Origin: Ailurus styani
Taxonomy: Eukaryota; Chordata; Mammalia; Carnivora; Ailuridae
Length of the DNA stretch: 64,000 nt
Reading direction: 5' to 3'
Assembly: GCA_002007465.1 (NCBI GenBank)
Contig: LNAC01000018.1
Location: 6,405,936 to 6,469,935, forward strand
Made by a program: the position numbers and the translations under genes. This document shows, one piece after another, positions 44,011 through 55,318 of the stretch (position 1 is the first letter of the stretch; each line of letters begins with the position of its first letter). Below the pieces are notes generated by a model. It had not been told where the DNA came from. It ran no database searches and saw only the letters and a list, made by a program, of their open reading frames with translations.

Positions 44011-45639
44011 AACTGGTGCTGAAGCTCTGAGAACGGGGCGGGGGGGCAGGGCAGGAGGGGGAGCCAGGATCCAGACATACGTGCAGCAGTCTGTGGTTCG
44101 GCTTATGTTCGGAGGAATTGAAAATCCTGGCAGAAAAGCAGCCTCTTGAAGTTAAACGGCTTCCTTAAAAGGGATTTCTTTCCTTTTAGCTGACAGTGGT
44201 GCTTAGCAGAGAGCTCTTCTGGCTTTTCCCAAGGCATTTTCATGGGAGGTGACCGACTAGACCACCTGTCTGGGCCTGCAGTCTGCTCACTGGGAGGGAC
44301 CTTGATTATAAATTGGATCTGTTCCCATTCTGTAGTGGATCAGAGTGAGTCTTATGCTCCACTCCTAGTCGGAGTTGTCTATAAGGAGTGAAGGGTGCCA
44401 GATTTGTGTTCAAGGCTGTAAGTTGAAGCCATGGGGAAGGCCCCATTCCCTGTGATCTTTGCTCAGTGGTGATGGTTTGCAGGCTGGGCCCAACTACCTT
44501 CAGACCCTGCCGTCTTCCACCAAGCAAAGGGATTTCCTCGGCCTCCCAGCTGGCTCTGTTTTTACCCTGAGTTGTTGCACAAAGATTGATCTTAAGTAGC
44601 TTAGCTCTCCAAGGTTCTTCTGTGTGTATGTGCATAACATTTTAAGCTTAAGTTTACTTGGATTTACATCTTAACATTTTCCCAATTACGTGCCCTGGTG
44701 TATCTCGTTTGTATTTCCCAAAATGTCAGGATAAATGAGGGCACTAGCGCAAAACTGCTTCAAACAGTTTTAGGGTAAAGTGTTTTAGTCTCAGCTTGCT
44801 CTTTAAGCCAGCCAGATACCATGGTCTTTGTGAAAGCCTTCAGTCTGCTCACTGGGAGGGACCTTGGCCTACGCAGGCTGCCTGGAGGTCTTACCTCTTT
44901 AAAGTTCTCCTTTCCTGAAGTAACACATTTCTCACTGCGAGGATGGTGGTTCGGTTTTCTAATACTGCTTCGCTCCCAGGCCCACCCCAGATCCTCCCGT
45001 AATTGTGCTGTTGTGAATTACCAGCTCTGTGTGCTGGTTCATTTGGGGGATGCTGACAGGAGAGGCTGCGCTGTCTGTCGCAGCGAGGCGGGGAACACCA
45101 CCTAAGTGGTTGGTTACCTCTGTTCATTCTCCATTTGGTTGCAGTTGGAAGGGAATACTTTGCGTCCAGTTGAGTGGAGTAAGGCCGATGAAGCAGCTGT
45201 GTTGGACCCTCTTCTGGAACTAAGGCTGGGTCGTTCCCGGGGCGCCTTTGCCTTTCAAAGCACGAGGCAGCTAAGGAAAGAGTGGCCGTTCTAGCCAGCT
45301 CCCTCTGAGACCCCAGTCTTCAGGGTCCTGGGTGCTTGGCTACCCCAGCGACGCCAAGGGGAAGCGACTTCTCTTAAAAACAACACACACAGCTAAAGGA
45401 AGCAGTGCTTAGGGAAAGGGTAAACCAGCTCCTGCCAACACGGCAGATACTATTTAATGGCTCTCAACGGCAGCTGACGCCCCTCTCTGGCTCGTTGTAT
45501 TCAGTCAACAGGGACGCCGCAGCACCTCGTATTATCTCTACTTTTTTTCCCAAATCCTGTCCAAGCCAGTACTCTTCGGTGTGCTGACCTCTGGAAGTGG
45601 GCAGGTCTTTAGCTTCTTAAAAAGCCGGCAAGCGGGCCG
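44011..45639. other. FBXL22 upstream region
   Basis: Contains the 26-bp direct repeat pair. No repeat family or gene recognised. Confidence 0.6.
44279..44866. repeat. 26-bp exact direct repeat pair
   Basis: The 26 bases starting CAGTCTGCTCACTGGGAGGG occur at 44279-44304 and again at 44841-44866, in otherwise unrelated sequence. Confidence 0.95.
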
Positions 45640-46775
45640 TCCCCGTGGCCGTGGGGGCCTGCACACGGAGGTGCAGCGCGGCCGGGAGGGGCGGGGGGCA
45701 CCCCTACAAGCAGAAGGGCTCCTGCCGCCCGGGCGGCGCTGACAACACTTACTCCTTTGCCCCGCACGGAGCTCGGCTCCTTGGCCCTGAGCCGAGCTGT
45801 GTGGGACCTGGAGGCAAAACCGTCCACCTGTTTTCAAAGACGGAGAGCAGCAGGCAAATAAGTCGCCGAGAAAAACGACGGGTGTGGGCAGAGGGTGGTT
45901 ATTGTTTTTTCCTCTTTGCAGGGGACGATGGGGGCAGAGGCCGTATATGGGAACTTACCGAAAAGCGGAATCTTCTTTTACCACTGGCACTCCCGTGCAC
46001 GTCTTGCTTTAGAAGGTGACCAGTAGCGTGTGCGCAGAGCCGCAAAGCCGGCCCTCCGGGTGGGGTCTAGCTCTGCAGGCGGCGAGCCGGCCTCGTTTTG
46101 TACGATGAGCCGCCCGAGGAGCGGCAGGATGACCCCCCGCCTGTGCCCCGGCCGCTCGCAGCGCCGGCACGAGGGCACCCCTTCCCCGGGCGACCCCAGG
46201 CCGCCGCCCGCCCCTCCGGGCCGCCTCATCCCCGCTTCCTACACCGGGGCGGGGGAGGCAGGGCTCTGTCAGAACTTGGTGCCGCTGACCGACCAGGCCC
46301 GTCCCCTGGGCCAGGACCCCCTCACTTGACTCCCCTGAAAGGAGTTCAGAAATAATAGTCAAGAGGAAAGAGACCAGAACTTTAATGATACTTTGATCCA
46401 TAAAAGAGGAGAGGTTGGTGAAGCAGGAAAGGGCTGTGATTACAACGGTAATGAAATCCGTCACTTGCACCGTTAATCCTCTCGCGTCCTATGAGCTCAG
46501 CTTCCGCGGCGAAGGCGGACGGGAGGCCCCGTCAGCACTGGCCGAGGAGGGTCCCGAGCCAGTGGCGCTCTGACCCGAGGGCGGGGCACCCGGACGAGGC
46601 GAGGCGGAAGCCAGGCACTACAGCGCCGCCCGCCCCGCCCGCTTCCTGCGCCGGCGCGCGGGCTCGTTCCTCCCGGGGCTGCTCCCCGGGCTGCTGGACC
46701 CCACGCCCCGGCCGCAGGAACAGCCTGCTCCCGAGCCTTTTCGGGGCCCAAGTGGCAAGGCCACGTCAGCACCAG
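45640..46775. promoter_or_regulatory. CpG-rich region between FBXL22 and USP3 coding parts
   Basis: Three CpG-dense clusters at about 45640-45790, 46010-46320 and 46500-46770. No recognised protein is encoded by any frame. It may be an intergenic promoter or enhancer, or part of the USP3 3' region. Confidence 0.6.
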
Positions 46776-49774
46776 GATTATGTGACGGAAGTGAGGGGAC
46801 GCTGGGGGCTGAGGTGGAAGAAGTAAGATCTAAATAAACTATGTACACTGAACCGATAAAAGAGAGGTTTGGATTTTTGGAAATAAATATGTCCCCGACC
46901 CCAGAAACCAAGCTGCTGAGTAGGTTCCCCAGGTGAGATACACATTTAACACTCAACCAGGGCCCGTACGCTTTACTGGTTTAATTCTGTTACATATGTC
47001 ATCGCTAGACACTGAGTAGAATACAGTGGATAAGCAAAGGTTTCTCCACCATGGAGAGAGATCTGTGTTGCCACAAACTGTTTCCATCACGCAGCTGTGT
47101 GGGAGGACTTCGGAGGAAGTTTTCTTGTTCCGGGAGCCATGTGACAGGCGAGGCACTGCCCCGGCCCCGGTCTCTGCGGGAGAAGCCGCACACGCAGAGC
47201 CAGCGTGGCACCAGGGGAAAGCCCTGAAGAGCACACGAAGATCAGCTTTTGAGAAGAGGTGTGAGAAGGCTACACAGTTAAAATTTTTAAATACAAATAG
47301 GCACATTTACATCACTGGTGTTCAAATGCACAATTCAAATGGATCCACTTTTCCAAAGGAGCCTTCATAATGTCATTCAAACATTTCTGCTTAAGTAAAA
47401 TCAAGCAATAAAAACACTCCAGAAATTCAAAAAGGCCATGTGTCCGTCTCTTGAGCCAGCAGTGCTGCCTGTCTGAGGACCACTTTCCCCAACAAAGTAG
47501 TCTGGCTGTTGCGAAGGTCCTTTTGGTATAAAAAGACTGGTTTTCTCCACCAATATCAACACTGCCCAAGGCTATATTGCTGAAGTCCTCCGAGCTGCCC
47601 ACTCAGAGACAAAGGAAGTGCAAACGTTAGAAGTCATAGCTGTATGCCTTCTAAATAAGAGGCTGGATTCATAGGCGATACTGAACAAAGAAGAGGCACG
47701 TTCTCAGTTCAACTGTATGTGGTGTTAATGTATTGATATGTTAGGTCAAATTATGTGGACCTTTTACTTTTGTAGAGCAAAAGGTTAAATACCACAACCT
47801 CTTACAGTTCAACCTCATGTAACTTAGCGTTGTAAACTATTTTAAATACATGTTGCCCTCTTAATTATCTTCTGGACTCCGTGTCTAAGTTGTAAGACCT
47901 AAACACGACAGCAAAGCTTTCTTCTCTGGAGTGGAAATGCAGACCAGCGCGGTCCAAGAGTTCTACACACTGACGGAACCACTGGAGCCTAGGCATTGTC
48001 TGCCACATGTGGCTACTGAGCCCCTGAAATGTAGCTAGTGTGACTGGAAAACTGGGTTTTAAACTTAATTAAAATTTAAATAACCACATGTGACTAGTGA
48101 CAGCCATACCCAATAGTACAAGTTGAGCTGTAACTGCAGTTGGTAAAGTGTTTAGCTGCTGATTTCTGCCCTGAGAAATATACAGGATTTATCTAGTGAA
48201 TATTAAAATGGAAATGGAGCCGTATCTGCTCCTGCAACTTCAAATATCCAACCCAGGAGGACAGCCATCAGATTATTCATGCACTTAAACAAAACAAAAC
48301 ACAAAACTTGGCTTTTTTCTTTCAGTAGAAGAAACAAGATTACCAAGAATTTCAGCTGGCTGGCTTAATATGAAAGACATTCTGCCTCTCATAGCAACTT
48401 GTAGAGAACTAACTGGAGCAAGAGCTGTGCTGACAGCAGTGCACGGTACTATGCCACGGCCCATCGGGGAGCGCGTGCTTGCTCCGCACAACCTGCAAGT
48501 ACTGCCCCCCCCCACCCCATCGACAGACTGGCTTGGACCCCTTGCAGAAGCACAGTTACCTTCCTTAGATGTAATTCTAGTTCCAAATTTCAATTTGGGT
48601 TCAATCTTAATAGTGCTTATACCTATTTTTCTTGAAAACAATTTTAAAACAAATGCTACTGAACTCTAGAAACTATTCAAAGTGAGAATATTTTCAGTTT
48701 GCTCTGCTATCAGGATAGGACAGTGAGGGTTGATAAATCAGAACCAAAGGAGCAAAGACTCAAATTTCCTTCTATAGAAGCAGACCCCATAGTGTTACTT
48801 GAAGTGTAGGTGAAGGTCAAAATCCACTCTGGAGGTCAGCTTCTCGACCTCAGATGGCCAAGCAAGAAAGAAGACGAAAGTGGACAAGCCGTTATTCTCT
48901 GCACGAAAGCCAGTGGGAGAAATAGATGCTGGTTCAAAAGGCAAACAGAAGCTATGGTTTCCTCTCACTATGGATTCCTCTCACTGGATAACATCTACAC
49001 TGTGTAGCGGAGTCTGAGATTTTTAAACACTAAATGTGTTCAGTCTTTGGACTTTTCTGTACTCCTATCTCCATCAACACAAACACACACGCAAAAAACA
49101 TCCCCAGAACAAAACAAAACAAACAAACAAAAAAGGAGTGATTCTTGAATTTGCAGTACAGGTGCAACTGAATCAACAGATTTATTTAGTTAGTGCTGAT
49201 AAACAGCAACCTTGAGAGCTACCAAGAGCAGCAGTTACCTGGCCTGCTTAATGATGCCCTCCCAGTTCTCTTTCACAATCAAAAGGAACGACTACGGAGC
49301 AGTCACTGAAATCCTGTGGGCCACAAGTGATGTGCACACATGATCCTGGCTTTCGTGTCAACCTGCTCTCCATTATAGCTGTGAAAGGCAGCAGGAGTTC
49401 TGTTGCTCTTCACCATCGGGAACACGTCTTGCTTTTAGCATGTGAACGTAACACAGCATTGATGTAAATGTGCCTCAAAGTGAGAACCGAAAACATTAAT
49501 ATAAAAAAGTCAAATAGAACTAAGTTCTTGAAACTACATAAAAAACTGAATTATTACAACTAAAGCAGCAAATCAAAGTATCTGCTGAGGTTTTCTGGTA
49601 GAACTAAAAAAAATTAGTTGGTGCCCATGTTCAATATGTCACTACCATTGACAAAACTAAACCCAAAATAGAAATTGAAAAGTGCATAATGAAATCAAAT
49701 CTTGGATCAAGTATTTACGGAAAATTGGAAATGTTTGTCCGGTATAGTTGACAAATAATGATTTAAAGGAGGTA
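46361..49774 (-). other. USP3: USP3 3' UTR region (length uncertain)
   Basis: Sequence downstream of the USP3 stop. Two candidate polyadenylation signals on the minus strand: AATAAA at 49186-49181 (short UTR of about 610 bases) and ATTAAA at 46386-46381 followed by a T-rich stretch (long UTR of about 3.4 kb). It also contains a degraded hAT-like repeat near 47950-48128. The choice between ends cannot be made from sequence alone. Confidence 0.45.
47948..48128. mobile_element. Palindromic DNA transposon relic, same family as 26197-26348
   Basis: GCCACATGTGGCTACTGAGC, TTAATTAAAATTTAAATAAC and CACATGTGACTAGTGACAGC match the same palindromic repeat. It lies in the possible long USP3 3' UTR. Confidence 0.6.
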
Positions 49775-49940
49775 TTAAAGTTTATCTGATCCAGCTTTGG
49801 CCTGGCGTTCCACATAGAAAAGGATGTAGGCCTTTGCTTTCACAACGGTGTCTTCGTCAGTCAGTGTTACAGTACTGTCATTGAAATGGAACCAGCGACC
49901 TTCATGAGTTGCATAGGCTGTGTAATGTCCAGAACCGACC
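49775..49940 (-). CDS. USP3: USP3 final coding exon (catalytic His)
   Basis: Acceptor TTTCCCTTCCAG. It encodes [40 protein letters not shown], then [14 protein letters not shown] and TAA at 49777-49775. The catalytic histidine codon is at 49927-49925. Confidence 0.96.
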
Positions 49941-52900
49941 CTGGAAGGGAAAGTAAAACAATGAAAGAAAAAGAGCCACAGAAATAACAAAATGATCTGT
50001 GCAATCATATAATTTGTTAGATATACAATAAATTGTAAGTACTGTAATAGAGAATATACCCTAGAGACTTGTGATTTAAGATGGCTGATTGAAATTATCT
50101 CAGATGTTTACGTTCCTCGAAATCCACTGACGTGACCAGGAATCTACTGACACTGGAAATACAGAGAAGAGTGCCATCGAATGACCAGAAGCCGAAGATT
50201 TTCTACAACGCATAAAGCAGTGTTCAAACGGCACTAGGTTAACAGAGAAACCAAAGAGCTAAGCACTCTCGCCCTAACAAGCATAGGTCAAGGCCTAGGG
50301 AAACCTGGACCACTGAAGAACAGACTTCCATCACAGCCTTGGAAAAAACCTGAGCTTGAGAAAGTAATCTGCCTCCAGGGAAGTGCCCTCCCTGTACTGT
50401 GGCCCACAAGCACTTTTCTTCCCTTTTTTTTTCTTTAATTTTATTTATTTGAGAGAAAGAGAGCGTGAGAGGTGGGGGAAGGTCAGAGGGAGAAGCAAAC
50501 TCCTCACTGAACAGGGAGCCCAACGCAGGGCTCGATCCCAGGACTCCAGGGTCACGACCTGAGCTGAAGGCAGTCGCTCAACCGACTGAGCCACCCAGGT
50601 GCCCCTGCAAGTGCTTTTCTGTCAGCAGGATCCACCCAACCACCCACGGAACCCTAGAGTCAGCTCTCCCAGCAGGAGAGAAGCCCTAGGTAAACAGACA
50701 CCCCGCAAGTGCTAGAAAAACCCTTACCATTTACCAATAATGATCACTCTCACCATTTATTGTGACTCAATGAACAGCCAAAAATCAAAATCCCAGGGGG
50801 GCGGGGGTGTGGATAGTATGAAAGAGAAGTTCTGGGAAGAACAAGTAAAGCAATTAACCACTAAAAATTTTAATCTAGAAAACCAAAGAGCTTTAAAAAT
50901 TCTAATTAATACCAATGGTTTCAAAAAGATACTGCAACCAGATGCAAACAAGAATGTAACTATTATGAAAGGGAGTTATCAGAAAAATGGGATTGTCACA
51001 GTATTAAACATTTCACAGAGAAGCTTATCTTCAATTTGGGTATAGATGAAACCCAAACTGGTTATTTGGAAAAACAGGCCATGGCAGTCTTCAGAAACAC
51101 GGAGATGGAAATCATTAAACAGTGGTTAAAATGTGTGAAAAGAACCAGAAAATTCACTATATAGGAGGTCCCCCTCATCCATGGCTTTGCTTTCCAGTTT
51201 AGTTACCCACAGTCAGCTGTGGTCCAGAAGATGATCCTCCTTGCAACATCTCATCAAAAGGTCAACAGAAGCTGAATCTATCACAATTATAATTAATTAA
51301 TATTAAACTATCAGGTACTTATGTGTAAGAAAAAATTAGACTGTACATACAAAAATACAAAAATTAGACTGTACATCTGTGGTTTCAGGCATCCACGGGG
51401 ATATATCCACTTGCAATATATCAAACAGATGGGAGGGGAGCTCTGTATATGTAATAAAGGTTCCAGAAGAAAAAGTAGAGAAGGGGATGGGACAAATATT
51501 ACTTCCATGAGCTGAAGACACTGATGAAGAGTATCCCTATCAACTACCAAGCCAGAAATACATTTACTGCAATTTCTTAAATCCAAAGACCGGATCCTAT
51601 AACCTTCCAATGAGGAAAAAAAATTGCCTATAAAGGGATGAGAATCAGACTGGTTAACTATGAATGATGAAGTCAAGGGAGCAATGTCTACAAAGTTCTG
51701 AGGGAAAAGGAATTTCACACAGATAAGGGTTTGTCCACGTTTGAAGGTAAAATAGTGAATCTCAAGAAATCAGAAGGTAAAAACTAATACAAAATTTCAA
51801 GAAAAAAATTCAGTAAAATAAAAAATGAATCTTTAAAATAGCTGACATGAAGTAAGTTCCAAATAGTTTCCCATTTTTCCCTAATTTAAATGTCACCTGG
51901 CAAAGGAAATAAAAAACTGGAGTAAAGACTACTCAGAATTTTCTGAATGGTGAGACCAAATGAATCCTTCTCCATTTTGCTTCCATGGGCCGCCTTCCTT
52001 CACAACATGCTTTCTTTTTTTTCTTTTTTTTTTAAGATTTGTTATTTATTTATTTGACCAAGAGAGAGATCACAAGTAGGCAGAGAGGCAGGCAGAGAGA
52101 GAGGAGGAGGAAGCAGGCTCCCCACTGAGCAGGGAGCCCGATGCGGGACTCGATCCCAGGACCCTGAGATCCTGACCTGAGCCGAAGGCAGAGGCTTTAA
52201 CCCTCTGAGCCACCCAGGACACAACATCCTTTCAAGAATATTCTTTCACACCAAGATTGAAAGAAAATTCAACTTCACTCACTTTAATGTATCTGAATCC
52301 ATTTTTTAGGGAGTCGAGGGAGGATTATCAAGAGTGCAAAACTGCTGGTCCTGTGCTTTTCCCAAGCATGAGAAGCCACTGACACACTTACCCGGAACCA
52401 TGGTGTACCACCACAGCGGCAAGGTCGTACAGGCAGTGCTCGGGGCCACTGTTCTCAGGCTATAGAACAAGGGAGAAGACAACCCAGGACTGAGTTAGGA
52501 GCAGTGGTCAATGACATCCTATCTCCTACCTCAATGTGAAGACTTGATCTTACTGAACAGCCATCTTTTCACCATCTCACAAAGATAATCGATCTTACCT
52601 CTAGCAAGTAGCATTTCATGTCCAGGCCTCTCAGGGGAAATTCTACATAGGTATCAACTTTGTTTCTTAAATATGCAGTCCAATGAAATCGTTTCAAATG
52701 TAAGCATAGCACCTGGATGAGAGATGAAGCAGACAAAGATTATAAACAATTAACATTTCAATAAAATTAACTAGTTGCTACTAATGTCTCTCGAGGATAC
52801 TTTAGGTGGCCTATCAGTTTATCTTTTGAACCCTGATAGTACTTTCTTCCACATACCTTATTGTGACGTTGTGATTTATAATATAATAGCTGATACTAAT

Positions 52901-53947
52901 ATTACACTGCATGTTAGCAAACTGGAATTAAAATAAAAACTTTATATATAGATAGATATAGGTATAGACATACATATATATAAAAAAATCTAAATTATAT
53001 ATATAAATAGGTCTTGACCCCCTTTTCTAACACAGAGTTCCTAAACCCTTAGAATTTCCTAAGTGATAGCCATAAAGGTGTCTTTGTTATGTTAATGAGG
53101 TGACTTTCTGACTGCACCTAAGGATGGGGGCTGGTTGCCAGGGGACCACACCCTGTGACTACAGAGTTGGAACTTTCGGTCTCTGCCCCTGCCCCCCCAA
53201 CTCCAGGGAGGGGAGAGGGGCTGGGAGTTGAACAACTGCCAACAGCCAGTGAGTCAATCAGTCATGCCTACATAATGAAGCCCCCATAAAAGTCCAAAAG
53301 GAGGGATTTGGAGAGATTCCAGATGGGGAACCAGAACAGTTTGAGGCCAGTGCCAGGTCCCAAACTCCACAAGGACAGAAGCTCCTCTGTTCAGGACTCC
53401 GCCCTACGTACATCCTCATATATATACCTGTAGCTTGTTGGTCAGAAGCGTTAAGTAGTAAGCTGGGCTTGTGACTGGCTTCTGAAGCAGAGGCAGTCTT
53501 GGGGGACTGAGACCTGACCCTGTGGGATCTGATCGCTGTCTCCAGGTAGACAGTGTCAGAGTTGCAGTGAATTGTAGGGAACCCCCCCTCCGCCCCCCGT
53601 TGCTCAGGGGTGGTGTGGTGGGAAACCGCCCCTCCACTTGTTGGAAGTTGTGATCAGGACACATTAATTATGCATTCTCAAAGGGTTAATTTACCTTCCA
53701 CTAGCAACTCGAGAGACCAATACAGAACAAATCACACAGGCTAAAGTTATAAAAATGATTTATCTTCTCATCAATCATAAACATTTTTCCCCTCAAAATT
53801 GCCTTATAATTTGAAACTCACTACTTACCTTGGGTAGTTTTTGAATCCAAAACTTCTTAGTGGATTTTTGTTTCTTTTTGCATTTGTGGCACATATATAA
53901 CTCTGTCTCATCAAGTTCTTCTAAGTCAGTAAAACTGCGAAGACAAT
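49775..53947 (-). CDS. USP3: USP3, ubiquitin-specific protease 3, last four coding exons
   Basis: Minus-strand partial gene. The joined exons 53947-53829, 52712-52599, 52459-52392 and 49940-49775 encode the C-terminal half of a USP catalytic domain. It contains a zinc-ribbon pair (MCHKCKKK), the [10 protein letters not shown] box, the catalytic histidine box [20 protein letters not shown] with the downstream N-D-S-T, and [17 protein letters not shown] before TAA. Known biology: USP3 is a nuclear chromatin deubiquitinase that removes ubiquitin from histones H2A and H2B and acts in S-phase and DNA-damage responses. The N-terminal UBP zinc finger and catalytic cysteine lie upstream, outside the window. 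All four splice junctions preserve frame and are GT-AG. Confidence 0.96.
50422..50605 (-). repeat. CAN-SINE, antisense, older
   Basis: TTTAATTTTATTTATTTGAG to CCACCCAGGTGCCCC. Flanks share a CAAG(C/T)(A/G)CTTTTCT duplication. Confidence 0.92.
51165..51408. mobile_element. Tigger-type (TcMar) DNA transposon fragment
   Basis: GAGGTCCCCCTCATCCATGG, TTACCCACAGTCAGCTGTGG and, at the far end, GTGGTTTCAGGCATCCACGG match ends of a Tigger-family element with a deleted interior. An internal duplication of AAAATTAGACTGTACAT is seen at about 51335-51380. Confidence 0.55.
52015..52219 (-). repeat. CAN-SINE, antisense
   Basis: Target-site duplication CACAACATGCTTTC / CACAACATCCTTTC at 52001-52014 and 52220-52233. 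It lies in the last USP3 intron. Confidence 0.95.
52392..52459 (-). CDS. USP3: USP3 exon leading into the His box
   Basis: Acceptor TTGTTCTATAG and donor GTAAGT. It encodes [20 protein letters not shown] then GS and two bases of a glycine codon; L-Y-x-L-x-A-V-V-x-H is the standard USP lead-in to the His box. Confidence 0.95.
52599..52712 (-). CDS. USP3: USP3 exon with LCLHLKRF box
   Basis: Acceptor CTCATCCAG and donor GTAAGA. 38 codons: [20 protein letters not shown], then [18 protein letters not shown]. The L-x-L-K-R-F stretch is a conserved USP core strand. Confidence 0.95.
52713..53828 (-). other. USP3: USP3 intron with LTR-like relic
   Basis: AT-rich stretch at 52930-53010 then the LTR-like sequence listed separately. 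Confidence 0.8.
53035..53670. mobile_element. Probable solo LTR-like relic of an endogenous retrovirus
   Basis: TGTTATGTTAATGAGGTGAC, CCTACATAATGAAGCCCCCA, CATAAAAGTCCAAAAGGAGG and a distal CTGTGGGATCTGATCGCTGT recall a common mammalian LTR family. I cannot name it with certainty. No viral genes are present. It sits in a USP3 intron. Confidence 0.45.
53829..53947 (-). CDS. USP3: USP3 exon with zinc-ribbon cysteines
   Basis: Acceptor TTGGTTTTAG above 53947 and donor GTAAGT below 53829. It completes an aspartate codon, then [39 protein letters not shown]-x-x-C is one half of the USP zinc ribbon. Confidence 0.95.
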
Positions 53948-54010
53948 CTAAAACCAAATTGATTTGGGCAGCATTAAAACAGGATGCCTTCTACAGAGGC
54001 ACTACAACGC

Positions 54011-54240
54011 TGTAGAAAACAGACCGTGAACTTTGAAGCTGGACAACTCTGGCTCGAATCTCAGCATTATTAACTCTGTGACCTAGGAAAAGTCAGCCTT
54101 TCTCAGCTGCAAAATGGAGACCAAACAAACAAATAAAAAACCTACTTTGAAGCACTGCTGGGAGGAAAATAAATGTGTGTCAAATGCCTGGCATCATGTC
54201 TGACATCTGGTAACAATCAGTTAATGACAGGCGGTATTGT
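54011..54240 (+). repeat. MIR, sense
   Basis: AACTCTGGCTCGAATCTCAG, TAACTCTGTGACCTAGGAAA and CTCAGCTGCAAAATGGAG match the MIR core; ends at the SINE cluster. Confidence 0.8.
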
Positions 54241-54256
54241 TAGGTTTGGTGCTATT

Positions 54257-54799
54257 TTTTTTTTTTTTTTTAAACAAAACATTTTTTTTTTTTTTTTTTA
54301 AACATAACATTTTCTTTATTTTTTTTTTTTTTAAAGATTTTATTTATTTATTTCACAGAGGGAGAGAGATCACAAGGAGGCAGAGAGGCAGGCAGAGAGA
54401 GAGAGGGGGAAGCAGGCTCCCCGCTGAGCAGGGAGCCCGATGCGGGCCTCGATCCCAGGACCCTGAGATCATGACCTGAGCCGAAAGCAGAGGCATTAAC
54501 CCACTGAGCCACCCAGGCGCCCATAACATTTTCTTTAAATAGTTAGATTTATGTAGCCAGATGTCACTTTCCAGTTGCCCGACAGGCTGTTTGCATTTCT
54601 TTTTTTTTTTAATTTTATTTATTTATTTGACACAGAGAGAGATTACAAGTAGGCAGAGAGGCAGGCAGAGAGACAGGGAGAGGAGAAAGCAGGCTCCCTG
54701 CTGCGCTGAGAGCCCGATGCGGGCCTCGATCCCAGGACGCTGAGATCATGACCTGAGCCGAAAGCAGAGGCTTTAACCCACTGAGCCACCCAGGCGCCC
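54257..54799 (-). repeat. CAN-SINE, antisense, with probable 3' transduction
   Basis: The SINE body is 54600-54799. Its target-site duplication AGGTTTGGTGCTATT lies at 54242-54256 and 54800-54814, so the inserted unit also includes 62 bases of non-SINE sequence (54538-54599) and a second poly-A tract beyond it. A younger SINE (54319-54521) has landed inside the transduced part. Confidence 0.8.
54319..54521 (-). repeat. CAN-SINE, antisense, young, nested
   Basis: Target-site duplication CATAACATTTTCTTTA at 54303-54318 and 54522-54537, perfect. It is nested inside the larger SINE insertion at 54257-54799. Confidence 0.96.
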
Positions 54800-55103
54800 A
54801 GGTTTGGTGCTATTAATGAAGAATTAGTTGGATACTTTTACTAAAAATGGTTTCCTTAATGAAATCAAGGTTTGAGCAGCAATTTGCTCTCAATATCTTA
54901 TAGAGGACAAATCCCCCAAGTTCATAAAAAAGTCAGATCAGACATTTTCACAGTCATAACTTATTAAAAAAGTAAACATAGATTACAGGAGGCTATAATA
55001 CCAACCTTCCTACGATACCTCCAGTGAATCCTCTGTTCCAGGATCTACTCTCATTCCCCTGGACAAACCACAGATAAATTTTTTTAAAGGTTTAATTGTG
55101 TAA

Positions 55104-55318
55104 TCCAAGGTCTGGTAAACTGGCCCCAACCCTAATCCAGCCACCTGGTTTTGTAAATAAAGTTGTCTTGGAACACAGACACACCCACTAACTTACATAT
55201 TATCTGTGGCTGCTTTTACACTACAACAGCAGAGTTGAGTAGTTGGACCGTTACCTGCGGTAATGCCTAAAGTATTAACTATCTGGTCCTTTATAGAAAA
55301 AGTTTGCCAAGTCCTGTT
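55104..55318 (+). mobile_element. MER1-like hAT-Charlie element
   Basis: TCTGGTAAACTGGCCCCAAC, TTTTGTAAATAAAGTTGTCT, GCAGAGTTGAGTAGTTGGAC and AAAAGTTTGCCAAGTCCTG follow the well-known MER1 element from end to end. Confidence 0.75.

Larger units (their letters stand above)
49941..52391 (-). other. USP3: Last USP3 intron
   Basis: Contains two antisense SINEs and a Tigger fragment. A 101-codon plus frame at 50740-51045 is unrecognised and probably chance. Confidence 0.8.

Noticed and set aside
43893..44078. In-frame N-terminal extension of FBXL22 starting at 44078
   Set aside because: The extension is low-complexity and covers the likely promoter. The ATG at 43892 has a strong context and begins the F-box directly.
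46009..46470. 153-codon minus frame and overlapping plus frames in the CpG-rich region
   Set aside because: Long frames on both strands are expected in GC-rich DNA; the text is low-complexity P, R, G and A.
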